NCBI RefSeq assembly: GCF_009832905.1
Contig: NZ_CP047135.1
Location: 2,458,001 to 2,522,000, forward strand
Direction of reading: 5' to 3'
Source of the DNA: Stenotrophomonas sp. 364
Lineage (GTDB): Bacteria > Pseudomonadota > Gammaproteobacteria > Xanthomonadales > Xanthomonadaceae
DNA: 64,000 nucleotides
Below, in pieces: positions 16,081 to 28,066 of this stretch. The position numbers and the translations under genes are program-made. Each line of letters opens with the position of its first letter. The stretch's first letter is position 1. The notes beneath the pieces were generated by a model. The model saw nothing but the letters and a program-made list of their open reading frames with translations, ran no database searches and was not told the origin of the DNA.

Positions 16081-18539
16081 CGGGCGTTCTTCACGTAGGT
16101 GTCGAACCAGGTGAGCATCTCGTACACCAGCTGCTCGTTGGATTCCAACGCGGTGTACCAGTGCGGCTCATTGGGCAGCATCACCAGACGCGTGGTGCCG
16201 CCGTTGCCGCGGATGGCCTGGTACAGCTTGCGCGACTGGAACGGTTCGGTGCCCGGGTTGGCGTCGTCCTCGCCGTGGACCAGCAGCAGCGGCAGCTTGA
16301 TCTTGTCGGCATAGAAAAACGGCGACGCCTTCAGGTACACGTCCTGTGCCTGCCACACCGAGCGCCGCTCGTTCTGGAAACCGAACGGGGTAAAGGTCTT
16401 GTTGTACGACCCGCTGGTGGCCACGCCGGCCTTGAACAGGGTGGTGTGCGCGATCAGGTTGGCGGTCATCAGGCCGCCATGGCTGTGCCCGGTCACGCCG
16501 ATCCGGTTGCGGTCCACCACGCCCAGGTCCACGGCCTTGTCCACCGCAGCCTTGGCATCGGCTTCCAGCTGCTCCAGGTAGGTGTCGTAGGCATTCTTCG
16601 GGTCGCCTACGATCGGGAACGAGGCGTTGTCGATGATCGCGTAGCCGGCCAGCAGCATCAGCCGGTACGGTGCCAGCCGCGTAAAGGTCTGCTGCGAACC
16701 GGACACCTGCCCGGCCTGCGCGGCGCTGGCGAAATCGGCCGGGTACGCATACAGGATGGCCGGCACGCGCTGGCCTTCCTTGTAGCCCGGCGGCGTGTAC
16801 AGGGTGAACGACAGATCCACGCCATCGGCGCGCTTGTAGGTCACCAGCCGCTTCTGGATCTGGCGCACTTCCGGGGTCGGGTCGGTGAGTCGGGTCAGCG
16901 CGGTGGCGGTGGAGGCGTACTGTGCCTCCCCTTCCTTCGCTGCGGCGTTGCGCTCGCCCTGCTGGCGCACGAACGCGTTCGGCGGGTCCATCACCGACTG
17001 GTGCCAGGTGAGGTAGCGGCCGGGCGTGGCGGTCAGGCCGAGGATCTGCTCATACGCATCGGCGTCGCTGCGGAACAGGCGCTCGGTTTTCAGCGAGCCC
17101 AGGTCCAGACGGTCCAGGAACGGGCGGTCGCCCTGCGGCGAAGCCCCCTGCCCGCGCAGGAACACGAACGCGCCGTCCTGGCGCACCACCGACGCGCCGT
17201 TGGGCAGGCGCGTGAACACCAGGTTGCCCGGGTCGGCGTACTGCTCGTCGCTGGACAGATCCCACAGCAGGCGGCCCTCCTTCTTCGGCTGGTCCACATC
17301 GACGATGCGGGTCTGCCGCCAGTGGCGGTTCTCGTCGTTCTCGAACAGGAACGACACCGCCGGATCGGCGCTCCACGCGATGCCTTCGAAGCGCTGCGCG
17401 GTGCGCGCGATTTCCTGCGGCTTGCCGTTGAACGGAGCCTTCAGCGACAGCACGCGGTCGCGGTGCGGCACCGTCACCTTCCAGTCGCCCTTGTCCATTG
17501 CCTCGGCATAGACCAGCGTGGCCGGGTCGGTGGCGCGCCAATCAAAATCACGCGGGCCTTCCGGCACGCCGTGCACCGGCACGCGGTCTGCCAGCGGCAG
17601 GCTGGCGATCGCGGCCGCGCGGCCCGTGGTCAGGTCGAGCACGGCCACGTCGTTGGCGAAGCGCTGGTAGGTCACGGCGTGGGAGAACGGCGCCTTCAGG
17701 GTCTCGGTCAGCACGTGCACGCCATCCGGTGCCGCGTTGACCTCGTTGTACAGCGCCGGCGTGCCGACGTTGCGCACCTGGCCGGCGGCCACATCGACCA
17801 CCGCCAGCTGCGACAGCCCGTAGTAGGCAAACAGTTTTTCATCGTGCGCGCTGGTCAGCGTATCGCGCGCTTCGTAGGTACTGCTCTCGCCGCTGCTGCC
17901 GAGCGATTCCTGCACGTCCGGGCCACCGGGTCCATTGCCGCTGGTCGGTGCCGGGCCCTGGTTGGCCGGCACCCGCTTGACCAGCAGCTGCTGCCCGCCG
18001 CCCAACCACTGCAGGGTGTAGCCGAAGATCGGATTGAGCTGCACATCGGGCACCTGCTTGACCTGGCCGGTCACCGCATCGCCCACCCACAGCTGCACCG
18101 AGGTATCCACGGCGTTCTGGAACGCAAATCGCTGGCCATCGGCAGACCACTGCGCCGCACCCGCACAGCCCTGCGGCAAGGCCACCTTGGTGTGCTTGGC
18201 AGTACCCACGTCGACCAGGGTGAAGTCGGCCACGCAGGCCGGGATGCCATAGCCGCCCTGGGTGTCATGGCGGCTGCGGTTCTTCGGCTCCAGGCGCACG
18301 CCGGCCAGCTTGAGGTACGGCTGGGCCACGCGCTCGATCGAGGGATAGGTCTGCGCGGTGGTCAGCAGCAGGCGCTGCCCGCTCGGGTCCAGGCTGGGCG
18401 CCGGCGGCGGCGGGGCCTTGAGCACCTTGAGCAGGTGCTCCGGCGGCTTGGCGTAGTCCGCGAAGGCCGGCGCGGTAGCGAACAGACTGACGGTGGCAAC
18501 AGCAACGGCTGCGGCCAGGGTGGTACGACGAATCGGCAT
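16077..18539 (-). CDS. Exported S9-family prolyl oligopeptidase-like serine peptidase
   Basis: An 820-residue peptidase with a signal peptide (MPIRRTTLAAAVAVATVSLFATAPAFA). A beta-propeller-type N-terminal half is followed by an alpha/beta hydrolase domain (about 590-820). The nucleophile is Ser686 in GHSHGG. The acid is Asp758 or 759 in HGEDDANPG and the base is His793 in NEPHWY. These mark the S9 family, which cleaves short peptides, mostly after Pro or Ala. It is periplasmic. The start at 18539 has AAGGGGA 5 nt upstream and begins the signal peptide; 99 upstream codons of the open frame are excluded. Confidence 0.9.
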   Translation of the reverse strand: MPIRRTTLAAAVAVATVSLFATAPAFADYAKPPEHLLKVLKAPPPPAPSLDPSGQRLLLTTAQTYPSIERVAQPYLKLAGVRLEPKNRSRHDTQGGYGIPACVADFTLVDVGTAKHTKVALPQGCAGAAQWSADGQRFAFQNAVDTSVQLWVGDAVTGQVKQVPDVQLNPIFGYTLQWLGGGQQLLVKRVPANQGPAPTSGNGPGGPDVQESLGSSGESSTYEARDTLTSAHDEKLFAYYGLSQLAVVDVAAGQVRNVGTPALYNEVNAAPDGVHVLTETLKAPFSHAVTYQRFANDVAVLDLTTGRAAAIASLPLADRVPVHGVPEGPRDFDWRATDPATLVYAEAMDKGDWKVTVPHRDRVLSLKAPFNGKPQEIARTAQRFEGIAWSADPAVSFLFENDENRHWRQTRIVDVDQPKKEGRLLWDLSSDEQYADPGNLVFTRLPNGASVVRQDGAFVFLRGQGASPQGDRPFLDRLDLGSLKTERLFRSDADAYEQILGLTATPGRYLTWHQSVMDPPNAFVRQQGERNAAAKEGEAQYASTATALTRLTDPTPEVRQIQKRLVTYKRADGVDLSFTLYTPPGYKEGQRVPAILYAYPADFASAAQAGQVSGSQQTFTRLAPYRLMLLAGYAIIDNASFPIVGDPKNAYDTYLEQLEADAKAAVDKAVDLGVVDRNRIGVTGHSHGGLMTANLIAHTTLFKAGVATSGSYNKTFTPFGFQNERRSVWQAQDVYLKASPFFYADKIKLPLLLVHGEDDANPGTEPFQSRKLYQAIRGNGGTTRLVMLPNEPHWYTALESNEQLVYEMLTWFDTYVKNAR

Positions 18540-18673
18540 GTGGGTCCCCTTGCGATGGTGGGCACCCGACGGCAGGGACGTCGCCGGGCAAACGTCGAAT
18601 CTAGCACCGGGCGTCCGGGTCGGAATGGGCCGAAAGCACTGGCACGTCGCCGCAGGCGCGCGTCGGCGCGCCG

Positions 18674-19042
18674 TCACTCCAGCGGGCGCGGGGTGCTGGT
18701 GAAGGTGTGCAGGCGGTCGCCGTAGAACATGAAGAACAGCTGCAGGGTCATCGGGTGGGTGGCGGTGCCGCCTCTGGCCTGCGGATCGTCGGCCAGGCAC
18801 TCGATGAGGTCCGAACCGGCGGGAACCGCGTCGCACTGCAGGGCCAGCTGATGGCGTGCGGCAAACCGCTCGACCGCTGCGCGGGAGCCGCCGTCGAGTG
18901 CAGCGGCCTGTACCTGCTCGCGCCAGAACGTTTCCCGTGCCTGCAGGTTGCCGCCCGCGCGGAATTCATCCAGCAGACCGCTGTACCACAGCGCCAGCGC
19001 GCCCAGGACGACTAGCACCAGATATGCCATTCCCTTGCCCAC
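18674..19042 (-). CDS. Small membrane-anchored protein, unknown
   Basis: About 122 residues: one N-terminal membrane helix (MAYLVLVVLGALALWYSGLL) and a soluble domain of about 95 residues with two Cys (LQCDAVPAGSDLIECLADDP). Not recognised. GTG 19042 is chosen because the run AAGGAAGGAAAC ends right at it; ATG 19030 would have the Shine-Dalgarno too close. Its 135-bp distance from the S9 gene on the same strand allows co-transcription but does not prove it. Confidence 0.68.
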   Translation of the reverse strand: MGKGMAYLVLVVLGALALWYSGLLDEFRAGGNLQARETFWREQVQAAALDGGSRAAVERFAARHQLALQCDAVPAGSDLIECLADDPQARGGTATHPMTLQLFFMFYGDRLHTFTSTPRPLE

Positions 19043-19133
19043 GTTTCCTTCCTTTGCCGCAGCCTGTACCCGGTTCCGTACCGGACTGCCGGCCACGGTA
19101 AGATGACGCTGCAGCCTCGTCAATGGACGCTCC

Positions 19134-19910
19134 GTGCGCACACTTCACGCCCTTCGCTACATCACGCCCCTTCGCGAGGGCGGCTCCCTGCCCGCCGTGG
19201 TCGAGACCGACGACGACGGCATGGTCGTGCTCAAGTTCCGCGGCGCCGGGCAAGGCCCCAAGGCGCTGATCGCCGAGCTGATCGCCGGTGAGATGGCGCG
19301 CAGCGTCGGCCTGCCGATCCCGGAGATCATGTTCGTCGAACTCGACCGCGAGTTCGCCCGCACCGAACCGGACCCGGAGATCCAGGACCTGATTCGCGCC
19401 AGCGAAGGCACCAATCTCGGCAGCGATTATCTGCCCGGCGCGATCAATTACGACCCGGCGGCCATGCCGGTGGATGCCGAGCTGGCCTCGCGGATCGTGT
19501 GGTTCGACGCACTGACCAGCAACGTCGACCGCACCGCGCGCAACCCCAACCTGATGGTGTGGCACCGCACGCTGTATCTGATCGACCACGGTGCGGCGAT
19601 GTACTTCCACCATGACTGGGCCAACGCGGGCGAGGCCTGCGAAAAGCCGTTCGTGCTGATCCGCGACCATGTGCTGCTGCCGTTCGCCACGCAGATCGCC
19701 GAGGTGGACGCGGCACTGGCCGCGCTGCTGCCCGATACCGAGATCGAGCGCATCGTCGGCCTGGTGCCGGACAGCTGGCTGGTTGACGAACCCGCCTTCG
19801 ACAGCCCGGCGCAGTATCGCCAGGCGTATATCGACTATCTCAAGCGCCGCCTGCAGGTGCGTGCCGTCTTCGTCCAGGAGGCCGTCCGTGCCCACGCTGC
19901 ACACGTATGA
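19134..19910 (+). CDS. HipA-like protein kinase
   Basis: A 258-residue protein of the HipA_2-type kinase group, much shorter than E. coli HipA (440 aa) because it lacks the N-terminal subdomain. The kinase features are VVLKFRG with the ATP lysine (Lys34), the catalytic loop TSNVDRTARNPNL (Asp132, Asn137) and the DFG-like YLIDHG (Asp151). HipA toxins phosphorylate glutamyl-tRNA synthetase. For this branch the target is unknown. Start is GTG. The downstream DUF3037 gene begins 23 bases inside it, so the two are translated together. No HipB-type HTH antitoxin is present. Confidence 0.82.
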   Translation: MRTLHALRYITPLREGGSLPAVVETDDDGMVVLKFRGAGQGPKALIAELIAGEMARSVGLPIPEIMFVELDREFARTEPDPEIQDLIRASEGTNLGSDYLPGAINYDPAAMPVDAELASRIVWFDALTSNVDRTARNPNLMVWHRTLYLIDHGAAMYFHHDWANAGEACEKPFVLIRDHVLLPFATQIAEVDAALAALLPDTEIERIVGLVPDSWLVDEPAFDSPAQYRQAYIDYLKRRLQVRAVFVQEAVRAHAAHV

Positions 19911-20277
19911 CTACGCGGTGATCCGCGTGGTGCCGCGGGTTGAACGCGAAGAGTTCATCAATGTCGGAGTGATCGTGTCGTGCCCGGGTGCCAAACACCT
20001 TGAAGCGGCGATCGAAATAGACCCGACGCGGATGCACGCATTCGCCCCGTCCCTGGACCTGGACGCCCTGCAGCCGTGGCTGGATGCCATCGTGGCCATC
20101 TGCCGTGGCGACGCGGGCGCCGGCCCGATCGCACAGCTCCCGGCCCGGGCGCGCTTCCACTTCCTTACCGCCAAGCGCAGCTCGGTGGTGCAGATGTCGA
20201 GCACGCACGTAGGCCGCACTGCCGACCCGGCCGGCGTGGTCGCGCACCTGCTGACAAAGATGGTACGGGTACCGTAG
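19888..20277 (+). CDS. DUF3037 protein, overlapping partner of the HipA-like kinase
   Basis: A 129-residue protein of the DUF3037 family: YDYAVIRVVPRVEREEFINVGVIVSCP is the family hallmark. Start is GTG 19888 with a perfect AGGAGG at 19876-19881, 6 nt away, inside the end of the kinase gene. The gene pair HipA-like kinase and DUF3037 is, to my knowledge, recurrent in proteobacteria, but the role of DUF3037 is unknown. It could be a modulator, substrate or antitoxin. The stop codon overlaps a REP (20274-20297). Confidence 0.85.
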   Translation: MPTLHTYDYAVIRVVPRVEREEFINVGVIVSCPGAKHLEAAIEIDPTRMHAFAPSLDLDALQPWLDAIVAICRGDAGAGPIAQLPARARFHFLTAKRSSVVQMSSTHVGRTADPAGVVAHLLTKMVRVP

Positions 20278-20508
20278 CGCCGGGTTCTACCCGGCTGGCT
20301 TTCTAGGGAGCTGCCTTTCGTTACGGTCCACGCATATCTGAGCCCAGCCGGGCAGAGCCCGGCTCTACGGGGCTGGCTTTCGTTGCGGTCCATGCATGTC
20401 TGAGACCAGCCGCGTAGAGCCGGGTTCTACCCGGCTGGCTTTCTACGGGGCTGCCTTTCGTTACGGCCCATGCACCTCTGCAGCCAGCCGGGCAGAGCCC
20501 GGCTCTAC
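20274..20508. repeat. Four REP units on the 3' side of the RAYT gene
   Basis: Four 24-bp units at 20274-20297, 20345-20368, 20414-20437 and 20485-20508. They alternate: GTAG-first (GTAGAGCCGGGTTCTACCCG then GCTG), then its reverse complement type, and so on, forming two inverted pairs. The spacers between units also share TTTCGTTACGGTCCATGCA-like sequence. The last unit overlaps the stop of the transposase. This is the typical layout of REPs mobilised by a neighbouring RAYT. Confidence 0.88.
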
Positions 20509-20957
20509 GGGGGTGGCCAGCGACACCAGGCGAAGGGATAGTCGTTCGTGCCGGCCGCCAGTCCGGCACGCACGGGGTTGGTAAGGATGTAGGTTGCTTC
20601 GGTCATCAGTTGGCGCTCGTCACGCTGCAGCTGGTCGTAGTAGCCCGGCTGCCACAGCGCGCCCTGGGTCTTGTTCAACTGATTGATCGCTTTTGCCGAT
20701 CGTGACTTGAACGTGCGCATCACGATCGCTAGCGGCGTTTGGCGCAGGTAGAACATCCAATGGATGTGGTCCGGCATCACCACCCATGCCACGGATTCGG
20801 TCCGCCCTTGATCATCCGAGGCGCGCAGCCAGTGGATGACCTCCTGTGCATTCGCTGTATCGACGAACAGGCGGGCGCGTCCTGCTGTCACGGTGGTGAC
20901 CACGTAGCAGTTGCCGGTGCTGGAAATGCGTCCACGCTGTAGAGAGGGGCTGGCCAT
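20505..20957 (-). CDS. REP-associated tyrosine transposase (RAYT)
   Basis: About 150 residues of the Y1-transposase/HUH family. VMPDHIHWMF carries the metal-binding His-x-His (H64, H66), and ATYILTNPVRAGLA carries the catalytic Tyr (Tyr123). RAYTs are single-copy, domesticated relatives of IS200/IS605 TnpA that bind and nick REP hairpins. All catalytic residues are intact. Start at 20957 (MASPSLQRGR) is preferred over 21014. Four REPs lie on each side with the same GTAG foot, so its substrate is at hand. Confidence 0.93.
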   Translation of the reverse strand: MASPSLQRGRISSTGNCYVVTTVTAGRARLFVDTANAQEVIHWLRASDDQGRTESVAWVVMPDHIHWMFYLRQTPLAIVMRTFKSRSAKAINQLNKTQGALWQPGYYDQLQRDERQLMTEATYILTNPVRAGLAAGTNDYPFAWCRWPPP

Positions 20958-21043
20958 GTCTGCATCGTGCGCGCCGTTTCCAAGGCGATGAAGCAGAAGC
21001 GTCCGCGGTGGCATGTCAGGGGTTTCCGCGGCGCATTCTCTCC

Positions 21044-21189
21044 GTAGAGCCGGGTTCTACCCGGCTGCCGTCGATTCCATACACGCCTGACACAAGCCGG
21101 GTAGAACCCGGCTCTACGGGGATTGTGAGCAGCCGGGCAGAGCCCGGCTCTACGGGGCTTGTGAGCAGCCGGGCAGAGCCCGGCTCTAC
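21044..21189. repeat. Four REP units on the 5' side of the RAYT gene
   Basis: Units at 21044-21067 (GTAG-first), 21094-21117, 21130-21153 and 21166-21189 (the last three in the opposite orientation). The spacers TTGTGAGCAGCCGGG are duplicated between the last units, which shows recent tandem duplication. The cluster ends 17 bp before the stop of gcd on the same strand, so it also lies where a terminator for gcd would be. Confidence 0.88.
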
Positions 21190-21205
21190 GTTACCGGTGG
21201 TGCAC

Positions 21206-23728
21206 TCACTGCTTCGGCAGGGCGTAGGCAATCACGTAATCGCCCGCGGGGGTTTCCATGAAGTGGTGGCCGCCGGCCATGATCACCACATACTGGCGCC
21301 CACCGAAGGCGTAGATCATCGGGTTGGCCTGGCCACCGGCGGGCAGCTTGGCGTGCCAGAGTTCCTTGCCGGTCTTCAGGTCGATGGCGCGCAGCAGGTC
21401 ATCGGTGGCCGCGGCGATGAAGATCAGGCCGCTGGCGGTGACCACCGAGCCGCCGTTGTTGGGCGTGCCGATCTCGATCGGCAGACCGGAGCGGATGCCG
21501 AACGGGCCGTTGCCGCGGGCACTGCCGAACGGGCGGTCCCACAGGGTTTTGCCGGTGCGCATGTCCACCGCGCGGATGCCACCGTAAGGCGGCTGCTTGC
21601 ACAGCAGCTTGGTGAACGGCAGGCGCCAGCCGGCGTTGACGTCGATCGCGTACGGCGTGCCGGTCTGCGGGTCCCCTGCCCCTTCGGCGCCGCCCTTGTC
21701 GGCCCGCACGTCTTCGCGCGGCACCCAGCCCAGCTTGTCGGCGGTGGCACGCGGCACCAGCAGGTTGTAGTTGGGCATGTCGTTGTAGTTGGCCACGATC
21801 ACGCCACGACGCGGATCCACGGACACACTGCCCCAATCCGAGCCACCGTTGTAGCCGGGGTACTCGATGGAATGCCGGTCGGCGGTGGGCGGCGTGTAGA
21901 AGCCCTCATAGCTGGCCTTGCGGAACTGGATGCGGCACACCAGCTGGTCGATCGGGGTGATGCCCCACATGTCGCGCTCGGTGAGGTCCGGCTTGCGCAG
22001 CGTGTGGTACAGCGAGAACAGCTGGGTGGGCGAACGCTGCTCCGGTTCGACGCCGCCGGTGGGCACCTTGCGTTCTTCGGCCGGGGTGAGCAGCTTGCCG
22101 GTGCGGCGGTCGAGCACGTACATGTCGCCCTGCTTGGTCGGCAGCAGGATCGCCGGCACCTTGCCGGCGGCGGTCGGGAAATCGACCAGCGTGGCCTGCG
22201 AGCCCATGTCGTAGTCCCACACATCTTTGCGCACCGCCTGGAAGTGCCAGACCGGCTTGCCGGTGTTGACGTCGATGGCAACCAGCGAGGTGGCGTACTT
22301 GTTCTGGTTCTCCGTACGCGACCCGCTCCAGTAGTCGCCTGCCGAATTGCCCATCGGCAGGTACACCAGGCCCAGCTGGTCATCGCCGGTGGCGGTGGTC
22401 CACATGTTGGGGGTACCGCGCGTGTAGGTCTTGCCCTGCGACGGCAGGCCGGTCAGTTCGGGCTGGTCCATGTCCCAGGCCCAGCGCAGCTTGCCGGTGA
22501 TGGCGTCGTAGGCCTGGATCACGCCGGACGGTGCGTCGCGGCGCTGGCCGTCCAGCACCTGGTGGCCGGTGACGATCACGCCCTGCACGATCGCCGGCGG
22601 CGAGGTGATCGACACATAGCCGGCCGGGCTGTCGCCCATGCCCAGGGTGATGTCGACCTGGCCGTTGTTGCCGAAGCCCGCGCACGGCTTGCCGGTGGCC
22701 GCGTCCACGGCGATCAGGCGGCCATCGAGGGTGCCTTCGATGATGCGGGCCGAACAGGCGCTGCGCGGCAGTTGGGTCAGCACCGGCACCTGCGACTGCC
22801 CCGAGGCGAGGTCGGCGGCGACGTCGGCATCGGCGGCCTGCTGCGCGGTCGCGGGTACTTCGTAGTACGACACGCCACGGCACGCGGCGGTGTAGGGAAT
22901 CGACTTGTCCTTGATCTTCGGATCGAAGCGCCAGCGCTCGGTGCCGTCGGCAGCGTTGAGCGCCACCAGCTGGTTCCGTGCGGTGCACAGGTACAGCGTG
23001 TCCCCCACCTTCAGCGGCGTGGTTTCAGCGCCCCAGCGCTTCTGCGGCAGATCGCCGGTACGGAACAGCCACGCCTGTTCGAGCTTGGCCACGTTGTCCG
23101 GGGTGATCTGCTGCAACGGCGAGAAGCGGGTGGCCGCGTTGTTGCGACCGTACGCGGCCCAGTCGTCGTCGCCCGGCTTGTCGGCGGGCTGCAGCGGCGC
23201 GTCGGCGGTGGGCGCCAGCCCGGTACTGGTCATCGCCTCGGGGAAGCTGCCGCTGGCCGCGGTGACCCCATGCGGGACGAACGCCAGCGCGAAGGCGGCC
23301 ACGAACACCAGCGCCAGCACGCCGGCGATGCTGCGCGAAAAGCGACGCGAGAACGGTCGGTCCAGCGTCGGCAGCAGCAGTGACAGCACCAGGCCGATGC
23401 CGACGATCAGGCCCAGCCGCGGCACCCAGCGCCAGTAGTCGCTGCCCGACTCCCACCACGTCCACAGCAAGGTGCCCACGAACACCGCGCCGAACCACAG
23501 CGCACCGGCGCGCCGGTTGCCCCACAGCAGCACGCCGGCCACCAGCAGGCCAACACCGGCCAGCACGTAGTACCAGGAGCCGCCCAGGCTGGCCAGCCAT
23601 GCGCCCAGCCCGCCCAGTACCAGGCCGAGCAGCATCAGGACGAGGGACAACACGGTCACCAGCGCATGGCGCGGGCGCCGGGCGGTGGACGAAGGATCGG
23701 GGCGTGCGGCGCGGGGGGCGGCGGACAT
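21206..23728 (-). CDS. gcd: Membrane-bound PQQ-dependent glucose dehydrogenase
   Basis: About 840 residues. Five hydrophobic segments fill the first 150 residues (membrane domain that passes electrons to ubiquinone), followed by an eight-bladed PQQ propeller: WAAYGRNNAATRFSPLQQI starts it, and blade motifs such as AADGTERWRFDPK, TGKLRWAWDMD and TGKELWHAKLPAGGQA recur. It oxidises glucose (or quinate/shikimate in sister enzymes) to gluconolactone in the periplasm. ATG 23728 has GGAG 6 nt upstream and is preferred over ATG 23740. No PQQ synthesis genes are in the window. Confidence 0.92.
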   Translation of the reverse strand: MSAAPRAARPDPSSTARRPRHALVTVLSLVLMLLGLVLGGLGAWLASLGGSWYYVLAGVGLLVAGVLLWGNRRAGALWFGAVFVGTLLWTWWESGSDYWRWVPRLGLIVGIGLVLSLLLPTLDRPFSRRFSRSIAGVLALVFVAAFALAFVPHGVTAASGSFPEAMTSTGLAPTADAPLQPADKPGDDDWAAYGRNNAATRFSPLQQITPDNVAKLEQAWLFRTGDLPQKRWGAETTPLKVGDTLYLCTARNQLVALNAADGTERWRFDPKIKDKSIPYTAACRGVSYYEVPATAQQAADADVAADLASGQSQVPVLTQLPRSACSARIIEGTLDGRLIAVDAATGKPCAGFGNNGQVDITLGMGDSPAGYVSITSPPAIVQGVIVTGHQVLDGQRRDAPSGVIQAYDAITGKLRWAWDMDQPELTGLPSQGKTYTRGTPNMWTTATGDDQLGLVYLPMGNSAGDYWSGSRTENQNKYATSLVAIDVNTGKPVWHFQAVRKDVWDYDMGSQATLVDFPTAAGKVPAILLPTKQGDMYVLDRRTGKLLTPAEERKVPTGGVEPEQRSPTQLFSLYHTLRKPDLTERDMWGITPIDQLVCRIQFRKASYEGFYTPPTADRHSIEYPGYNGGSDWGSVSVDPRRGVIVANYNDMPNYNLLVPRATADKLGWVPREDVRADKGGAEGAGDPQTGTPYAIDVNAGWRLPFTKLLCKQPPYGGIRAVDMRTGKTLWDRPFGSARGNGPFGIRSGLPIEIGTPNNGGSVVTASGLIFIAAATDDLLRAIDLKTGKELWHAKLPAGGQANPMIYAFGGRQYVVIMAGGHHFMETPAGDYVIAYALPKQ

Positions 23729-23900
23729 CGTGGTCTCCATGCGGCGTGGCGCGAACCGGGTCCGGCCACTGGTGGACTGTCATCGCGGACGCGAATGTCC
23801 GCTGGTTCGGGAGCCGTTATCCCACCGCCGCCGTGAAGCACATGCGTTCTTTCAGCGGGCCGCCACGATAGGCAAGGTGCCGTCCCGGAAAGCTGCAGAA

Positions 23901-23933
23901 ACGACGACGCCGGCACAAGGCCGGCGTCGTCGT
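23901..23933 (-). terminator. Hairpin downstream of gyrA
   Basis: Perfect 14-bp stem (ACGACGACGCCGGC with its complement) around the loop ACAAG, 21 bp past the gyrA stop. The T-run on the minus strand is weak, but position and strength suit a transcription stop for gyrA. Confidence 0.75.
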
Positions 23934-23953
23934 GGTAGTGCCTGTCAGCGCGA

Positions 23954-26671
<2,718 letters not shown>

Positions 26672-26923
26672 TCGGGTTCCGTTGTCTGGGAGCGGTCCAG
26701 TCCGTCGCGCCAGCCCTTTCGGGGCGATCGCGCCGGAATCTCGATTAACCGGTGAAGTCTACCACAACGGGCCGTTTTCCGCCTGCTTTTACGGGCGTTT
26801 TACCGGCAAGAATCAGGAACTTACGGGGGCGTTGCGGGTATGGGCGGGGCGGGGCCGTGAAAGGCGTACCGGCCAGCGACCGGGACCTGCCCGGAAGGGG
26901 GCCAGGCCACCCTCCCGATCCCG

Positions 26924-26948
26924 GTAGGCCACGACCGTTGGTCGTGGC
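26924..26948. repeat. GTAG-type REP between gyrA and mtnA
   Basis: GTAG, then GCCACGACCGTTGGTCGTGGC: a palindrome of the same architecture as the other REPs with a different stem sequence. It ends 15 bp past the mtnA stop. The rest of the 292-bp gap must hold the gyrA promoter; no clear -35/-10 pair is visible to me. Confidence 0.75.
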
Positions 26949-26963
26949 ACATGGCGGCGGAAA

Positions 26964-28025
26964 TCAGCCGAACGCGGCCTGCATGTTGGCCACCGTCGGG
27001 CTCAGGATCACCCCGCGCTCGGTCACGATGGCATCGATCAGGCTGCCCGGGGTGACGTCGAACACCGGGTTCCACGCGGCGATGCCCTCGGCCACGGTGC
27101 GCGTGCCCCCTACCCCATATAGCTCGCCCGGATCGCGCTGCTCGATCTCGATCTGCTCGCCGTCGGCGGTGTCCATGTCCACCGTGGAGGACGGGGCCAC
27201 CACCATGAACTTGACCCCGTGGTGGCGGGCGGCGATGGCCAGCTGGTAGGTGCCGATCTTGTTGGCGGTGTCGCCGTTGGCGCAGATGCGGTCGGCGCCG
27301 ACGATCACCCACTGCACCGCGCCGGTCTTCATCAGGTGCGAGGCGGCCGAATCGGCGATCAGGGTGGCGTCGATGCCGTCCTGCTGCAGCTCCCAAACGG
27401 TCAGGCGCGCGCCCTGCAGCCACGGCCGGGTTTCGCCGGCAAAGACCTTGGCGATGCGGTGCTGGGCCATGCCGGCGCGGATCACGCCCAGTGCGGTACC
27501 GAACCCGGCGGTGGCCAGCGAGCCGGTATTGCAGTGGGTGAGCACGCCACTGCCGGCCTCGATCAGGCCGGCGCCGAGCGCGCCCATGTGGCGGTTGGCG
27601 GCCAGGTCTTCATCGGCGATGGCCTGGGCCTCGGTGGCCAGCACCTGCTGCCAGTCGGCACCGGCCGGGGCCAGCGCGCGACGCATGCGGGCCAGCGCCC
27701 AGGCCAGGTTGACGGCGGTCGGGCGGGACGCGTTGAGCCGCTGCAGGGCCGGTTCCAGCTTGGCCAGCGCCTGCGCGCCATCGTCGGCCTGCACCCCGGC
27801 CGCGGCCAGCACCACGCCCCAGGCGGCGGCAATGCCGATCGCCGGCGCGCCGCGCACGGTGAGCGCATGGATGGCCTCGGCCACGGCGTCACTGTCGCGG
27901 CATTCCACGTGCTCCACCACGAACGGCAGCTTGCGCTGGTCGAGCAATTGCAGGGTATCGCCGGTCCACAGGATCGGGCGGATATGGTCGTAGCGGGCGT
28001 AATCGATGTCGGTGGATGCGTTCAT
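26964..28025 (-). CDS. mtnA: Methylthioribose-1-phosphate isomerase
   Basis: A 353-residue MtnA, which turns methylthioribose-1-phosphate into methylthioribulose-1-phosphate in the methionine salvage pathway. Diagnostic motifs are [30 protein letters not shown] (catalytic Cys), [21 protein letters not shown] (catalytic Asp) and [11 protein letters not shown]. The start at 28025 (MNASTDIDY) is used because family homology begins there; 142 further in-frame codons upstream are not supported. No other mtn gene is in the window. Confidence 0.95.
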   Translation of the reverse strand: MNASTDIDYARYDHIRPILWTGDTLQLLDQRKLPFVVEHVECRDSDAVAEAIHALTVRGAPAIGIAAAWGVVLAAAGVQADDGAQALAKLEPALQRLNASRPTAVNLAWALARMRRALAPAGADWQQVLATEAQAIADEDLAANRHMGALGAGLIEAGSGVLTHCNTGSLATAGFGTALGVIRAGMAQHRIAKVFAGETRPWLQGARLTVWELQQDGIDATLIADSAASHLMKTGAVQWVIVGADRICANGDTANKIGTYQLAIAARHHGVKFMVVAPSSTVDMDTADGEQIEIEQRDPGELYGVGGTRTVAEGIAAWNPVFDVTPGSLIDAIVTERGVILSPTVANMQAAFG

Positions 28026-28066
28026 CGCGCCATTGTAGCGGCGCACGCCCAAGCCGCCAAAGCGGC

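Noticed and set aside
19134..20277. Naming the HipA-like kinase pair hipA/hipB
   Set aside because: The second gene is DUF3037 with no HTH, so it is not HipB, and the kinase lacks the HipA N-terminal subdomain.
20274..21189. An insertion sequence with terminal inverted repeats
   Set aside because: The repeats are 24-bp palindromes on both sides in several copies, without target duplication. This is the RAYT/REP layout rather than a complete IS.
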